A DNA stretch of 64,000 nt from Alistipes sp. (GCA_021201825.1 JAJQED010000039.1:1-64000), one strand, 5' to 3'. Shown: positions 53,285 to 63,320, numbered from the stretch's first letter. Notes: a model not told the origin generated them from the letters alone. Translations and numbers: made by a program.

Positions 53285-54403
53285 ATGAGAAAATTTATCG
53301 CAGCCCTGTCCCTTGTCCTGATAACTGCGCTCTGGAGCGCTTCTTACGGCCAATGCGGCAGCGGTTGCTGCGCCACGCCCAAAGTAGACAAGATAATCTA
53401 TATGATCGGGGACGGAATGGGCGTAGCCCATGTTACGGCCTATATGCTGGAGAACGGTTACCGGCCGATAAACCTCGACCGCGCGCAGACCGTAGGGCTT
53501 GTAAAGACCCATTCGGCCAATAACCGCGTGACGGACTCCGCCGCCGCCGGTACGGCACTGGCAACGGGCCATAAAACCAATAACAGCGTGCTGGGGCAGG
53601 ACCCGGACGGCAACCCGCTCGAAAGTATCATGGCTAAAGCGGGCAAGCGCGGTATGGGCACCGGTATCGTTGTCACCTCTTACTTGACCGACGCGACCCC
53701 CGGGGCTTTTTACGCCCATGTAGGCTATCGCGGCGAGCATGAGAAGATAGCCGCCCAGCTGGCCGAATCGGGCATAGATGTATTTATGGGCGGTGGTGCA
53801 CATAGCTTTAACGAGCGTAAGGACGGGGTGGACCTTACCGAAAAACTGGCGGCGGACGGTTACCATGTCGTCTTCGATTTCAACGACCTTAGCGGGGTAA
53901 CCGACGGCCGGGCGGCCGGGTTCCTCACCCGGGAGCCGATGCCATACATTACCGACGGCCGCGACGAGAATTACCTGGCCGACGCTACGGCCAAGACCCT
54001 CGAGATATTGACCAACAACGACAAGGATGGCAAAGGCTTCTTCATTATGGTCGAGGGGTCACAGATAGACTGGGCGGGCCACGGCAACAGCTACGAGAAC
54101 ATAATAACCGAGACCAAGGACTTCGACGACGCCGTGGGTGTGGCGTTCGACTATGCCGACAGCCATCCCGGAACGCTCGTGGTGGTGCTTGCCGACCATG
54201 AGACCGGAGGCCTTTCGCTTGTCCCGGGCGACCCGGACTTCACCAAGGCCGAGAGCGGCATATCCGGCGCGTTCTCCACCGGCGGCCACACCGCCATTAT
54301 GATCCCGATGTTCGCCTACGGCGCCGGGGCCGAAAAATTCACCGGCGTTTTCGACAATACGGATATCCCTAAAATAATGGAATCGCTCCTGTTCGGGGAG
54401 TGA
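53285..54403 (+). CDS. Alkaline phosphatase
   Basis: The 372-residue protein has a signal peptide (AALSLVLITALWSASYG). Its catalytic core has MIGDGMGVAHV (metal Asp43), TDSAAAGTALATG (nucleophile Ser85), and the later metal histidines in GSQIDWAGHGN, LADHETGGL and TGGHTAIMIP. It should hydrolyse phosphomonoesters in the periplasm. Early cysteines after the signal (CGSGCC) may form disulfides. It follows hydG by 125 bp and has its own promoter. Confidence 0.93.
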   Translation: MRKFIAALSLVLITALWSASYGQCGSGCCATPKVDKIIYMIGDGMGVAHVTAYMLENGYRPINLDRAQTVGLVKTHSANNRVTDSAAAGTALATGHKTNNSVLGQDPDGNPLESIMAKAGKRGMGTGIVVTSYLTDATPGAFYAHVGYRGEHEKIAAQLAESGIDVFMGGGAHSFNERKDGVDLTEKLAADGYHVVFDFNDLSGVTDGRAAGFLTREPMPYITDGRDENYLADATAKTLEILTNNDKDGKGFFIMVEGSQIDWAGHGNSYENIITETKDFDDAVGVAFDYADSHPGTLVVVLADHETGGLSLVPGDPDFTKAESGISGAFSTGGHTAIMIPMFAYGAGAEKFTGVFDNTDIPKIMESLLFGE

Positions 54404-54461
54404 TCCGCAGATAGCCGACTGCCGGACGGGACTCGGATCCCGACCCGGCGGGAACTAAAAC

Positions 54462-54494
54462 CACAAGGGCAAAGCCGACGGCTTTGCCCTTGTG
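54462..54494. terminator. Hairpin between convergent alkaline phosphatase and cupin genes
   Basis: CACAAGGGCAAAGCC pairs with GGCTTTGCCCTTGTG around a 3-base loop, a 15-bp stem. The flanks show an AAAA run on one side and a weak T-rich stretch on the other. Confidence 0.7.
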
Positions 54495-54585
54495 TGTATC
54501 TGATCGGCGGACAGACCACCGCTAATTTATGCTTATTTCCCGTCTGGCCGTGACCGCCGGGTTACAGGGTGCAGACAGTCCGTTT

Positions 54586-55035
54586 TTACCACAGTTTCTC
54601 GGCCGGGACTCGCTCCCCGTCGTCTGCCGAGTACTCTTCCAGGGAGGCCTTTTTGGACTGGATCACCATATAGATCATCTGCTCCGGCGAGGTATTGACC
54701 ATCCCGCGCACGCCCGCCGTAGCCACCCTGACCACGCTCCCCTGCCGTATGGGAAAACAGTCCCCGTCCACCTGGAATTTACCCTCGCCGCTCAGGATAA
54801 CATAAGTCTCCTCGTTCTTGCGGTGGCTGTGGAAATAGGGTAGTTCGGTTTGCGGCGGCAGGCTCTGGAACGAAATTTCGGTGCCGGTGGCGTCCGTATG
54901 GTCCTTGACGAAAAGTCGGTGCAGTTCGGCCCCGGTCTTGGGATGGATCAGGGTATATTCGTAAACCCTGTCCAGGTCGCCGATATCGATGGCGGTATGG
55001 TTGGCACCCTTTGAAACGATATCCGGTTTTTTCAT
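54586..55035 (-). CDS. Cupin-domain protein
   Basis: The 149-residue protein has a cupin barrel with the metal motif YFHSHRKNEETYVILSGEG (HxH, E) and a second part PIRQGSVVRVATAGVRG. It may be a metal-dependent isomerase or dioxygenase-like protein, but its substrate cannot be told. It is 7 bp downstream of nrnA on the same strand. Confidence 0.82.
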   Translation of the reverse strand: MKKPDIVSKGANHTAIDIGDLDRVYEYTLIHPKTGAELHRLFVKDHTDATGTEISFQSLPPQTELPYFHSHRKNEETYVILSGEGKFQVDGDCFPIRQGSVVRVATAGVRGMVNTSPEQMIYMVIQSKKASLEEYSADDGERVPAEKLW

Positions 55036-55042
55036 CGTATTA

Positions 55043-56083
55043 TCAGTCGTTCAGGTTTGCAGGATCGTTGAAAAACTCCTCGACGCATTTGCGGAAATAC
55101 GCTACCGTCTCGGGCATGGATTTGAAAGACTTACCTCCCGAAGCGTTCCGGTGGCCGCCACCCTCGAAATACATTTTGGCGAATTTGCTCACGTCCACAT
55201 CCCCGCGCGAGCGGAACGAAATACGGATAAAGTTCCGGGTCTCGATAAATATCACGGACATGGAGAGCCATTTGATCGTCAGCGGGTAGTTCACGAAACC
55301 CTCGCTGTCGCCCTGCTGGAAATTGAACTTGCGCAGCTCCGACTCTTTCAGGGTGATATAAGCCACGCCTATCCCGTTGGTTTTCAGGGTCTCCATCTTG
55401 CAAAGGGCATAGCCGAGCAGTTTTACGCGGTCCGCCGTAAAGCTGTTGTAGACCATCGAATGGATATGAGGGATATCCACCCCGAGGCGTACCAGCGAAG
55501 CCACCGTTTCGAACAGCTCCGCGCTCAGGTTACTGAAAGAGAAGTTGCCCGTATCGGTCATAATACCCACGAACAGCGCTTCGCCCATCTCTTTAGTGAT
55601 TGCCGAAACCCCGCTCAACCGCTCTATCAGGTTGTATACCAGAAGGCTCGTCGACGAGCATTCCGGATAGGAGAAAGCGATATCGTATTCCGCCGGAGGA
55701 TTCAGGTGATGGTCGATCAGTACGAATTTGGCTTTTTTGTTCGCAAGGATAGGCTCGCTTAACCCCTCCAATCGCGCTATGCAGTTGAAATCCAGGCAGA
55801 AGATAATTTCACACTCGGAAATGAACTTTGCCGTCTCGCCGTTTTTGTCGTCCTTGAAAACCCGGATCCCGGAGATGCCGGGCATCCATTCCAGGAAATA
55901 GGGATAGCGGTTGGGCACGATGCACTCCACCGTATGGCCGAAAGTCCGCAGGAAATCGGCCCAAGCCAGCGAAGAGCCCAGCGCATCGCCGTCGGGATTG
56001 GTATGCGAGAGCACCGCTATCTTTTTCGGGCCGCTCTCCAGGAGGGATTTTAAACGCGATAAATTTTCCGAATCTATATCCAT
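55043..56083 (-). CDS. nrnA: DHH-family oligoribonuclease/pAp phosphatase (NrnA-like)
   Basis: I start at MDIDSENLSRL (346 residues). Motifs of the DHH superfamily are visible: VLSHTNPDGDALGSS with metal Asps, CLDFN, and the DHH box LIDHHLNPPAEY. The C-terminal DHHA1 domain has GGGHRNASGGKSF. It degrades short RNAs and/or dephosphorylates pAp. It probably forms an operon with the cupin gene, 7 bp apart. Confidence 0.9.
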   Translation of the reverse strand: MDIDSENLSRLKSLLESGPKKIAVLSHTNPDGDALGSSLAWADFLRTFGHTVECIVPNRYPYFLEWMPGISGIRVFKDDKNGETAKFISECEIIFCLDFNCIARLEGLSEPILANKKAKFVLIDHHLNPPAEYDIAFSYPECSSTSLLVYNLIERLSGVSAITKEMGEALFVGIMTDTGNFSFSNLSAELFETVASLVRLGVDIPHIHSMVYNSFTADRVKLLGYALCKMETLKTNGIGVAYITLKESELRKFNFQQGDSEGFVNYPLTIKWLSMSVIFIETRNFIRISFRSRGDVDVSKFAKMYFEGGGHRNASGGKSFKSMPETVAYFRKCVEEFFNDPANLND

Positions 56084-56189
56084 ATCCGTAAAAAATATTC
56101 CATAAAGGTACGGATAATTAGGGGACAAAGTTGGTACCGTATCGAAAAAAGCGGAACGTAGGCAGGTTGGTCCGGAAGCAAGTAATTGG

Positions 56190-57068
56190 TTAATAATAGT
56201 TTACTTCGGCCCCCGTGATAGCCGAGAGCAGGTTGTTGGCGGCAGAGCTGGCCCCGATACGGAAATACTGCGGGGTTTGCCATTCGGGGCCGAGCAGGCG
56301 CCCGACAATGGTGTAGTAGAGCGCGGCGTCCTGCGGGGTCTTCACCCCGCCGGCGGCCTTAAAACCGACCATCCGCCCGGTGCTCTCGAAATAGTCCCGG
56401 ATCGCGATACAGATGGCGGCAGCCGCCTCAGGGGTAGCCGCAACCGGGATTTTGCCGGTAGACGTTTTAACGAAATCGGCGCCGGCGAACATCGCCAGCA
56501 GCGACGCCTTATATATAAGTTCCGGGGTCTGTAATGCGCCCGATTCGATAATCACCTTGAAAACCGTCTCCTCTCCGGCTTCCCGCCGGAGTATCTCCAC
56601 GTCGCTGGCCAGTTCATCGTATTGCCCGGCAAGCATCTGGCCGACGTTGATCACTATATCCACCTCGTCCGCGCCGCTTTCCACCGCCATCGCCGTCTCG
56701 AGCATTTTCACCTCGAGAAACGTCTGTGACGCGGGGAAACCTCCGCTGACGCTGGTTATTTTAATGCCCGAATCACCCACCGTGAGGCCCACCGTCTCCA
56801 CGAAATTCGGGAACACGCAGATCGACGCGACATTGGGAATACCGGGGAACCGGTCGTTGAAAGCGACCGTTTTACCGGCGAACTGACGGATATGGGCTTC
56901 GCTGTCCGTAACGTTGAGCGAGGTCAGGTCGATACACCCGTAACAGGCCTTGTAAACATCCGTGGTGTAATTTTCCGGGGCAGAGGCCCGGGCATCGGCA
57001 ACGGCGTCGGCGATCCGGTCCGTGTCGGGGACAGCCGCGTATCGGGATAAAAGGCCGGTATAGTCCAT
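56190..57068 (-). CDS. deoC: Deoxyribose-phosphate aldolase
   Basis: The 292-residue protein has the Schiff-base Lys in DFVKTSTGKIP and the second Lys in VGFKAAGGVKTP, plus the DEVDIVINVGQML region. It cleaves deoxyribose 5-phosphate to acetaldehyde and glyceraldehyde 3-phosphate. It has about 60 residues more at the N-terminus than the short (about 220-residue) type. It diverges from the tRNA-Leu gene. Confidence 0.92.
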   Translation of the reverse strand: MDYTGLLSRYAAVPDTDRIADAVADARASAPENYTTDVYKACYGCIDLTSLNVTDSEAHIRQFAGKTVAFNDRFPGIPNVASICVFPNFVETVGLTVGDSGIKITSVSGGFPASQTFLEVKMLETAMAVESGADEVDIVINVGQMLAGQYDELASDVEILRREAGEETVFKVIIESGALQTPELIYKASLLAMFAGADFVKTSTGKIPVAATPEAAAAICIAIRDYFESTGRMVGFKAAGGVKTPQDAALYYTIVGRLLGPEWQTPQYFRIGASSAANNLLSAITGAEVNYY

Positions 57069-57160
57069 CGTGGGGTCGTGTTACGGTTACGGTTTAAAAC
57101 TGTTGCAAGGTAACAATTTTCCGTAAAACGGGGGCGGGGAGAGACGTGGAGACGTATGTT

Positions 57161-57189
57161 TTTGGAATTGCCTATTTTTCGTATATTTG
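57161..57189 (+). promoter_or_regulatory. Promoter of tRNA-Leu with -33 and -7 boxes
   Basis: TTTG at 57161-57164 and TATATTTG at 57182-57189, 17 bp apart, match the Bacteroidota -33/-7 promoter. Transcription would start near 57197, about 44 bp before the tRNA. Confidence 0.75.
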
Positions 57190-57240
57190 TGGCCCCGGCG
57201 GTTCGCGGCGAAAGGCGCGCCAGTCCCGGGAGATGAAGAG

Positions 57241-57322
57241 GCCCGGATGGCGGAATCGGTAGACGCGCTGGTCTCAAACACCAGTGGAGCAATCCGTGCC
57301 GGTTCGACCCCGGCTCCGGGTA
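57241..57322 (+). tRNA. tRNA-Leu(CAA)
   Basis: The cloverleaf is readable: acceptor GCCCGGA/TCCGGGT, anticodon stem CTGGT/ACCAG around the loop CTCAAAC (anticodon CAA), a long variable arm, and T arm GCCGG TTCGACC CCGGC. The A after the acceptor stem is the discriminator, and CCA is not encoded. The type II fold and anticodon identify a leucine tRNA reading UUG. A promoter is 52 bp upstream and a terminator 8 bp downstream. Confidence 0.95.
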
Positions 57323-57330
57323 CTTTTAGA

Positions 57331-57372
57331 AAACGCCAAAACTCTAATTAAGAGAGTTTTGGCGTTTTTCCT
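57331..57372 (+). terminator. Terminator of tRNA-Leu
   Basis: AAACGCCAAAACTCT pairs with AGAGTTTTGGCGTTT around a 7-base loop, followed by TTCC. The transcript should end here. Confidence 0.85.
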
Positions 57373-57526
57373 TTCTGAAAATTGGGCACTTTCCGGCACT
57401 TTTATTTAAAGGAAAGCTTCATAGGATGCATTTTTACTTTTCACTTTCATCGGCCCCGCAAGTTTCTCTCTTCCTGTTAACCTAAGTTTATATTTTATGT
57501 GATAGGAAATGAAATTATTTTCGGTC

Positions 57527-57560
57527 AAAAAACCGGGAACCCTTTTGGTAGGATCCCCGG
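57527..57560 (-). terminator. Terminator of the RND efflux operon
   Basis: On the minus strand, CCGGGGATCCT pairs with AGGGTTCCCGG (two G-U steps) and is followed by TTTTTT. It lies 37 bp past the stop of the TolC-like gene. Confidence 0.7.
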
Positions 57561-57596
57561 TCGGAAAAAATTAAGAAAAAAACGATGGTTTATTTT

Positions 57597-58958
57597 TCAG
57601 TTGGTTCCCCCTCCCAATGCATGATAAAGGCTTACAATGCTTTGTATCCTGTCGAACGTGTTGCCGACCTGGGCTAACCGGGCACCGAGGAGAGCCTGCT
57701 GTGCGGTAAGTATTTCGAGGTAGGTTGTGGAACCGTGTATCATCAATAGTTCGGTACTCCGCACTGCTGTTTCGAGCGATTCCACTTGACGTGCGATATA
57801 GGGCTGTTTATTCCGTGCCGTCTGGTAACGGGTGAGGGCATCATTGACCTCCGCCCCTGCATCGAGTAATGTTTGTTGGAACCGGATCGCCGATTGTTCC
57901 TGTGCCGCTTTGGCTATTTCGAGTTGGGAGCGGTTGAGCCTCCGGTTGAAGAGAGGTTGTGTCAAAGATGCCGCTGCCGACAACAGTAGTTTACCCGGAT
58001 TCACGATCATGGAGCCGGCACTGTTCGTCCAGCCGGCACTTCCGGCCAATACCAGCGAGGGGTAAAGTGCCGCGCGGGCTTCGGCCGTGGAGAAATATGA
58101 CTGGATCAAGTCGAGTTCCGCACTTCGGACATCCGGCCGGTTTGAAAGCAGCTGTACCGGAATACCGTAAGATATACTGTCCGGGAATATTTGCTCTTCA
58201 ATGTTTCCCCTTTCCACGGGGCCGGGACTTAGAAACAACAATACCGACATACTGTTTTCGACTTGTATAATACTTTCCTCAAGGTCGAACAGCGATGCCT
58301 CTATGGAGTAGTAATTAGCTTCGCTTTGCGCGATGGCCGCTTCGGTAAACATCCCGGCCTCTTTCATCAGCTTCATCGTCTCCACGCTCTGTTTCCAGGA
58401 ACGTGCGGTTTCGGATGAGATGCGGTACTGCTCGTCGAGCATCAGTAGGGTGTAATAATGGTTGGCTATGGTTGCAACGAGTATGGATTGCACCGCCTTT
58501 TTGTATTCGAGGCTTTGGTCGTAAGCCGCCACGGAGCGGCGCCTGGCATTCGTCTGCCGGCCGAGGATATCAATCTCCCAGCTTGCAACAACGGGAATAC
58601 TGTAGACCTGCGTTGCTTTACGGGTGTCGAAACTGCTTACGGCTACCTCCGGCGAGAAAGAAAACGACGGAATATAGACCAACCTCGCCGATTTCAGCGC
58701 GGACTCCGCCTGGCTTATTGCCAACCGGGCAATATTCATATCGCAATTATTTTCGATACCGGTCTCGATATGACGTTGCAGCAGGGTATCGGTAAACAGT
58801 TCCCTCCATTGGATCGATGCGATGGTTACGGTGTCCCCGGATTCGAAGCGGCTACCGAACAGATCGTCGGTGCGCAGACTCTCCGGCCGGCTGTAGGGTT
58901 TCCAAATTCCGCACGAGGCCATCGACACCGCGGCTAATATTATTATGATATTTTTCAT
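57597..58958 (-). CDS. TolC/OprM-family outer-membrane efflux lipoprotein
   Basis: The 453-residue protein has a lipobox with Cys16 (VSMASCGIW), so it is lipid-anchored in the outer membrane. Two long helical repeats follow (AVQSILVATIANHYYTLLM, AKAAQEQSAIRFQQTLL) with the usual NRPDVRSAELDL near residue 280. It forms the outer channel of the efflux pump. It is 6 bp after the transporter gene, the last of three. Confidence 0.92.
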   Translation of the reverse strand: MKNIIIILAAVSMASCGIWKPYSRPESLRTDDLFGSRFESGDTVTIASIQWRELFTDTLLQRHIETGIENNCDMNIARLAISQAESALKSARLVYIPSFSFSPEVAVSSFDTRKATQVYSIPVVASWEIDILGRQTNARRRSVAAYDQSLEYKKAVQSILVATIANHYYTLLMLDEQYRISSETARSWKQSVETMKLMKEAGMFTEAAIAQSEANYYSIEASLFDLEESIIQVENSMSVLLFLSPGPVERGNIEEQIFPDSISYGIPVQLLSNRPDVRSAELDLIQSYFSTAEARAALYPSLVLAGSAGWTNSAGSMIVNPGKLLLSAAASLTQPLFNRRLNRSQLEIAKAAQEQSAIRFQQTLLDAGAEVNDALTRYQTARNKQPYIARQVESLETAVRSTELLMIHGSTTYLEILTAQQALLGARLAQVGNTFDRIQSIVSLYHALGGGTN

Positions 58959-58964
58959 TTCCCG

Positions 58965-61900
58965 TTATTTCTTAATACTGCCTGTTTCCTCCAGTTCGGC
59001 CTGGATAGCCCAGTCGGAGCTTTTTTCAAATTGTACGGGTTTGAACCTTTCCTCAATATATTGGAAGATGATAAACAGCGACGGTACGAAGAAAAGCAGC
59101 GCCAGCGTTCCCACGATCATTCCCCCCACGGCACCTGTTCCGAGGGAACTGTTGCCGTTGGCACCGACTCCGCTGGAGAAAACGAGGGGGATCATACCGA
59201 ATACCATGGTAAGTGCGGTCATCAGTATAGGCCGCAGACGCGCCTTTGCCGCCGCGACTGCCGACTGGGCCAATCCCATACCGCTTTTGCGCCGCTCGGT
59301 TGCATACTCGGTAAGCAGGATAGCCGTTTTCGAGAGCAGTCCTATGAGCATTATCAGTCCGGTTTGGAGATAGATATTGTTCTCGAGCCCCATGGCTTTC
59401 GCAAAAAGGAAACTGCCCATCAGCCCGCAGGGCACTGAAAGGATCACGGCGAACGGAATCAGGAAGCTTTCGTACATCGCACTCAGGATAAGGTAGATCA
59501 TCAGGGTGCAAATGACGAATATGATCACCGTGGAATTGTTGTCCTGGCTCTCTTCGCGTGAAATACCGCCGAATTCATAACTGTAACCGAACGGAAGGGT
59601 ACTTTCAGCGACCTCGGCGATGGCGCGTATGGCGTCGCCCGAGCTGTATCCGTCGGCCGCCATGCCGTTAACCGTGATGGAGGTGTACATGTTAAACCGG
59701 CTGAGCGATTCGGCGCCGTAGGTCTTTGTAAGCTTTACAAACTGGCTGACAGGCGCCATTTCCCCTCCCACGCGTACATAAATACGGTCCATGGTCTCGG
59801 GGTCGAGGCGGTAAGCAGGGTCGGCCTGTATCATAACGTAGTAGACCTTGGAGAAGCGGTTGATGTCCGAAACATACTGTCCGCCGTAATAACCCGAGAC
59901 CGTGTTTAAAACCTCAGATGGTGAGATCCCGGCGATCTTACACTTTGCCGCGTCAACTTCCACTTTCCATTGCGGGTAACGTGGAGTGAAAGCCGAAAAA
60001 GCCGCCGCTATTTCCGGGCGCCGGTTAAGCCCGGCGAGGAACTCCAGGGTATGTTCGTACAGGTCGGAAATATCCCCTCCGCGGCGATCCTGCACGCTCA
60101 GTTCGAAACCGTTGCTCGTCCCGTAACCCGGTATCATGGCCGGGGCGATGGCGAATACCGTGGCGTCCTTAACATTCACCGCACGCCTGTATACTTCGCC
60201 GATCACATCATCGATGTAATCGCCCTTACCTTTGCGCTGGTCCCACGGCTTGAGCCTTAGGGTGAACGTCCCGTAAGAGCTACCCTGTCCGGAGGTCATC
60301 CCGTATCCCGACGTCTTGGTATAATGTGCCACCTGTGGAATGGACGCGAACTGCTTTTCGAGTTGTTCGACGATAAGCGAAGTCTGGTAAAGCGAACTTC
60401 CCGCTGGAGCGCTGACATCCACAAATATTACCCCCTGGTCCTCGTTGGGAACCAGACCGGTTTTGGTGTTGGTCATCAGGACGACCAGCAGGATAAAACA
60501 GGCGATAAGGGTAGCCCACGTGAGCCACGGCCTTTTTATAAACACAAGAACCGCATGCTGGTACCGCTGTACAAGGGCCGTGAAAGAAGTGTTAAAAGCT
60601 CTCCTGAAGCGGGTCGAGAAATTATTTTTCTGGGTTCCGTCCCCGGTAATATACGGCTTCATAAGAATCGCGCACAGTGCGGGGGATAGCGTTAGGGCAT
60701 TGATGGCCGAAAGCCCCACGGCTACCGCCATCGTGATACCGAACTGGGTGTAGAATTTACCCGAAGTGCCACCCATCACAGACACGGGGATGAATACCGC
60801 CATAAAAACGATCGTCGAGGAGACAATAGCCGGAGTGATCCCTTTCATGGCGTCGTTGGTAGCCATGTAAGAGGATATGTAACCGACCTCGAACCGGGCC
60901 TGAACGGCCTCGACCACTATAATAGCGTTGTCCACTACCGTACCGATGGCCAGTACCAGCGCGAAGAGCGTAAGCAGGTTGATACTGAAACCGGCGACGG
61001 CCATAAATGCAAAGGTGCCGACCAGTGAGACGACAATAGATAGTGTCGGAATAACGGTGGCCCGTAAATCCTGCAAAAACACGTATACAACAACTATCAC
61101 CAGTACCACTGCTAACATCAGCGACTTGATAACCTCCCAAAACGAGGCGAAAAGGAAGTCGTTGGCATCCATCATAGTAACCATCGCAACCCCCGGCGGG
61201 AAGTCCCTCGCTGCCTCTTCGAGCAGGGCGTCGATCTCCCCTATCACGGCAGTTGCATTGGTACCGGCTGTTTGGAATATCATGCACGCTACTCCCGGGT
61301 GTCCGTCGGTACCGCTGTCGTAGGCATAAGTATTCATCCCGAATTCGATCTCGGCTATATCTTTAAGCCTGAGTATTTCCCCCTCCGGTGTGGCCCGGAC
61401 AATTATATCTTCAAATTCGGTTTCTTTTTCGAGCCTGCCGCGGTATACCATACTGTATTGGTAGGTCTGTGCGGCATTTTCGCCGAATGAACCCGTGGCC
61501 GACTCTATATTCTGCTCGGCGAGTGCCGCCGTTATGTCGGACGGAACCAGCCCGTAAGCCGCCATTATATCGGGCTTCATCCAGATCCGCATGCTGTAAT
61601 CCGATCCGAGTGTCCGCATTTCACCCACGCCGGCGATACGCATTATCTGCGGTTCGATATTGATCTTGATATAGTTGCTCAGGAACGATTTGTCGTATGT
61701 ACCGTCCGGGCTGTACAGCGAAAATATTTTAAGGATGCTATTCTGCCGTTTGAAAGTCGATACCCCGATCTGGGTAACTTCTGCAGGGAGGGATCCGGTT
61801 GCCGTGGCTACACGGTTCTGGACGTTCACTGCCGCCATATCGGGATCGGAGCCCTGTTTGAAGTAGACCATAATGGTCACGTTTCCCGTATTAGTGGCCG

Positions 61901-62144
61901 TGGAGGTCATATAGGTCATATTCTCCACCCCGTTGATCTTCTCTTCCAGCGGTGCGATAACGGCGTTCTGAAGTGTGGATGCGCTGGCCCCGGGATATTG
62001 TGCGGTCACGATTATGGTCGGCGGGGCAATATCGGGATACTGCTCGATGGGCAGAACAAAGATGGATATAGCCCCCAGGAAAACGATAACGATGGAAATC
62101 ACAGCCGAAAAGATCGGCCTGTCTATAAAGAATTTAAGATTCAT
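58965..62144 (-). CDS. RND efflux transporter permease (HAE1 type)
   Basis: The 1059-residue protein begins MNLKFFIDRPIFSAVI, with 12 membrane segments and two large periplasmic loops as in AcrB. TM4 reads IGTVVDNAIIVVE, so Asp405 is kept but Asn406 replaces the second Asp of the usual DD pair. Lys939 in GLLSKTAIL is kept. It would use the proton gradient to export drugs or bile-like compounds. It starts 3 bp after the adaptor gene stop. Confidence 0.94.
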   Translation of the reverse strand: MNLKFFIDRPIFSAVISIVIVFLGAISIFVLPIEQYPDIAPPTIIVTAQYPGASASTLQNAVIAPLEEKINGVENMTYMTSTATNTGNVTIMVYFKQGSDPDMAAVNVQNRVATATGSLPAEVTQIGVSTFKRQNSILKIFSLYSPDGTYDKSFLSNYIKINIEPQIMRIAGVGEMRTLGSDYSMRIWMKPDIMAAYGLVPSDITAALAEQNIESATGSFGENAAQTYQYSMVYRGRLEKETEFEDIIVRATPEGEILRLKDIAEIEFGMNTYAYDSGTDGHPGVACMIFQTAGTNATAVIGEIDALLEEAARDFPPGVAMVTMMDANDFLFASFWEVIKSLMLAVVLVIVVVYVFLQDLRATVIPTLSIVVSLVGTFAFMAVAGFSINLLTLFALVLAIGTVVDNAIIVVEAVQARFEVGYISSYMATNDAMKGITPAIVSSTIVFMAVFIPVSVMGGTSGKFYTQFGITMAVAVGLSAINALTLSPALCAILMKPYITGDGTQKNNFSTRFRRAFNTSFTALVQRYQHAVLVFIKRPWLTWATLIACFILLVVLMTNTKTGLVPNEDQGVIFVDVSAPAGSSLYQTSLIVEQLEKQFASIPQVAHYTKTSGYGMTSGQGSSYGTFTLRLKPWDQRKGKGDYIDDVIGEVYRRAVNVKDATVFAIAPAMIPGYGTSNGFELSVQDRRGGDISDLYEHTLEFLAGLNRRPEIAAAFSAFTPRYPQWKVEVDAAKCKIAGISPSEVLNTVSGYYGGQYVSDINRFSKVYYVMIQADPAYRLDPETMDRIYVRVGGEMAPVSQFVKLTKTYGAESLSRFNMYTSITVNGMAADGYSSGDAIRAIAEVAESTLPFGYSYEFGGISREESQDNNSTVIIFVICTLMIYLILSAMYESFLIPFAVILSVPCGLMGSFLFAKAMGLENNIYLQTGLIMLIGLLSKTAILLTEYATERRKSGMGLAQSAVAAAKARLRPILMTALTMVFGMIPLVFSSGVGANGNSSLGTGAVGGMIVGTLALLFFVPSLFIIFQYIEERFKPVQFEKSSDWAIQAELEETGSIKK

Positions 62145-62147
62145 GAT

Positions 62148-63320
62148 TTATTCCTCTACTGTTTCGCCCGCTCCTGTTCCGTATCCGTTATTCAAGTCCG
62201 GGCCGGGCTTTTCATCCCAATCGGCGGGACTTACATCCATGCCGTCGCGCAGCATGCCGACCCCCTCGGTAATTATCATATCCCCGGCTTTCAGACCCGA
62301 TTCGACTATGTAATCGCGGCCGTTGTTCACCTTGGCCACGGTTATCAATGTCTGGCGTGCCGTACCGGTATCCACCCGGTATACGTATATTTTATCCTGA
62401 ATCTCGAAAGTCGCGCTTTGCGGGATTATAAGGGCGTTTTCAAACGAGGAGGGAATTATCACGCTTCCCGAACCCCCGCTGCGTAAAAGTCCCCCCGGGT
62501 TGGGAAAACCGGCCCTTACCGAGACGGCACCCGTCGAGGGGTCGATCACTCCACTGATAGTTTCTATACGGCCGCTCAGCGGGTAAACCGAGCCGTCGGA
62601 GAGGCCCAATGTGACGTCCGGCATCTGTTCCAATGCGGCAGAAGTGCTGCCGTATCGGCGGATCATGCCGAGCAGCCGGCTTTCTGGCATGGAGAAGTAG
62701 ACGTGCATAGCGGAGTTATCCGATACGGTCGTAAGCGGCCTCGGCATGGATGGATTGACAAGGGTTCCCTCACGGTACGGCAGGGTGCCCACGATCCCGT
62801 CGGCCGGGCTTTTGACCAGGGTATACGAAAGATTGTTCCGGGCGTCCACTTCCTGTGCCTCGGCCTGCGCCATTTGTGCCTTAGCCGTCAACAGGTTATT
62901 TTGGGCGGTTGACAAATCGAACTGCGATACTACATTGTTGGCGAACAGTTCACGCTTGCTGTCATAATTCAATTGTGCTGTCGCCACTTGCGCCCGGGCC
63001 GCTTCTACGTTAGCCCGGGCGGTTTGGAGGGCGGCCTGGTGCTGGACCTGTTCGAGGATAAAAAGCGTTTGTCCTTTCCTCACCTCTTCTCCCTCGCGGA
63101 CGCATACACGTTCGATAAAACCCGTGATTTTCGGGAAAATCTCTATATCCTGTTGCCCGGCAATATTGGCCGGATAAGCCGTTTCGAGTTCAATGTTGTT
63201 CAAACTTACTTCCGTTAGTGAATAACTCCCGGCTTGAGGGGCCGGGGGTTGTTCCGTGCAGCCTGTTCCTAAAACCAGCCACATTATAAAATTTATACCC
63301 GTTATCTTCAAATACCTCAT
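62148..63320 (-). CDS. RND efflux periplasmic adaptor lipoprotein
   Basis: The 390-residue protein has a lipobox with Cys21 (VLGTGCTEQ), anchoring it in the inner membrane. A helical hairpin (AALQTARANVEAARAQVATA) and a lipoyl-like region (VREGEEVRKGQTLFILE) follow, then beta-barrel and membrane-proximal domains. It joins the permease to the outer channel. It is the first gene of the operon, and its 5' gap of 223 bp faces the AraC-like gene. Confidence 0.93.
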   Translation of the reverse strand: MRYLKITGINFIMWLVLGTGCTEQPPAPQAGSYSLTEVSLNNIELETAYPANIAGQQDIEIFPKITGFIERVCVREGEEVRKGQTLFILEQVQHQAALQTARANVEAARAQVATAQLNYDSKRELFANNVVSQFDLSTAQNNLLTAKAQMAQAEAQEVDARNNLSYTLVKSPADGIVGTLPYREGTLVNPSMPRPLTTVSDNSAMHVYFSMPESRLLGMIRRYGSTSAALEQMPDVTLGLSDGSVYPLSGRIETISGVIDPSTGAVSVRAGFPNPGGLLRSGGSGSVIIPSSFENALIIPQSATFEIQDKIYVYRVDTGTARQTLITVAKVNNGRDYIVESGLKAGDMIITEGVGMLRDGMDVSPADWDEKPGPDLNNGYGTGAGETVEE

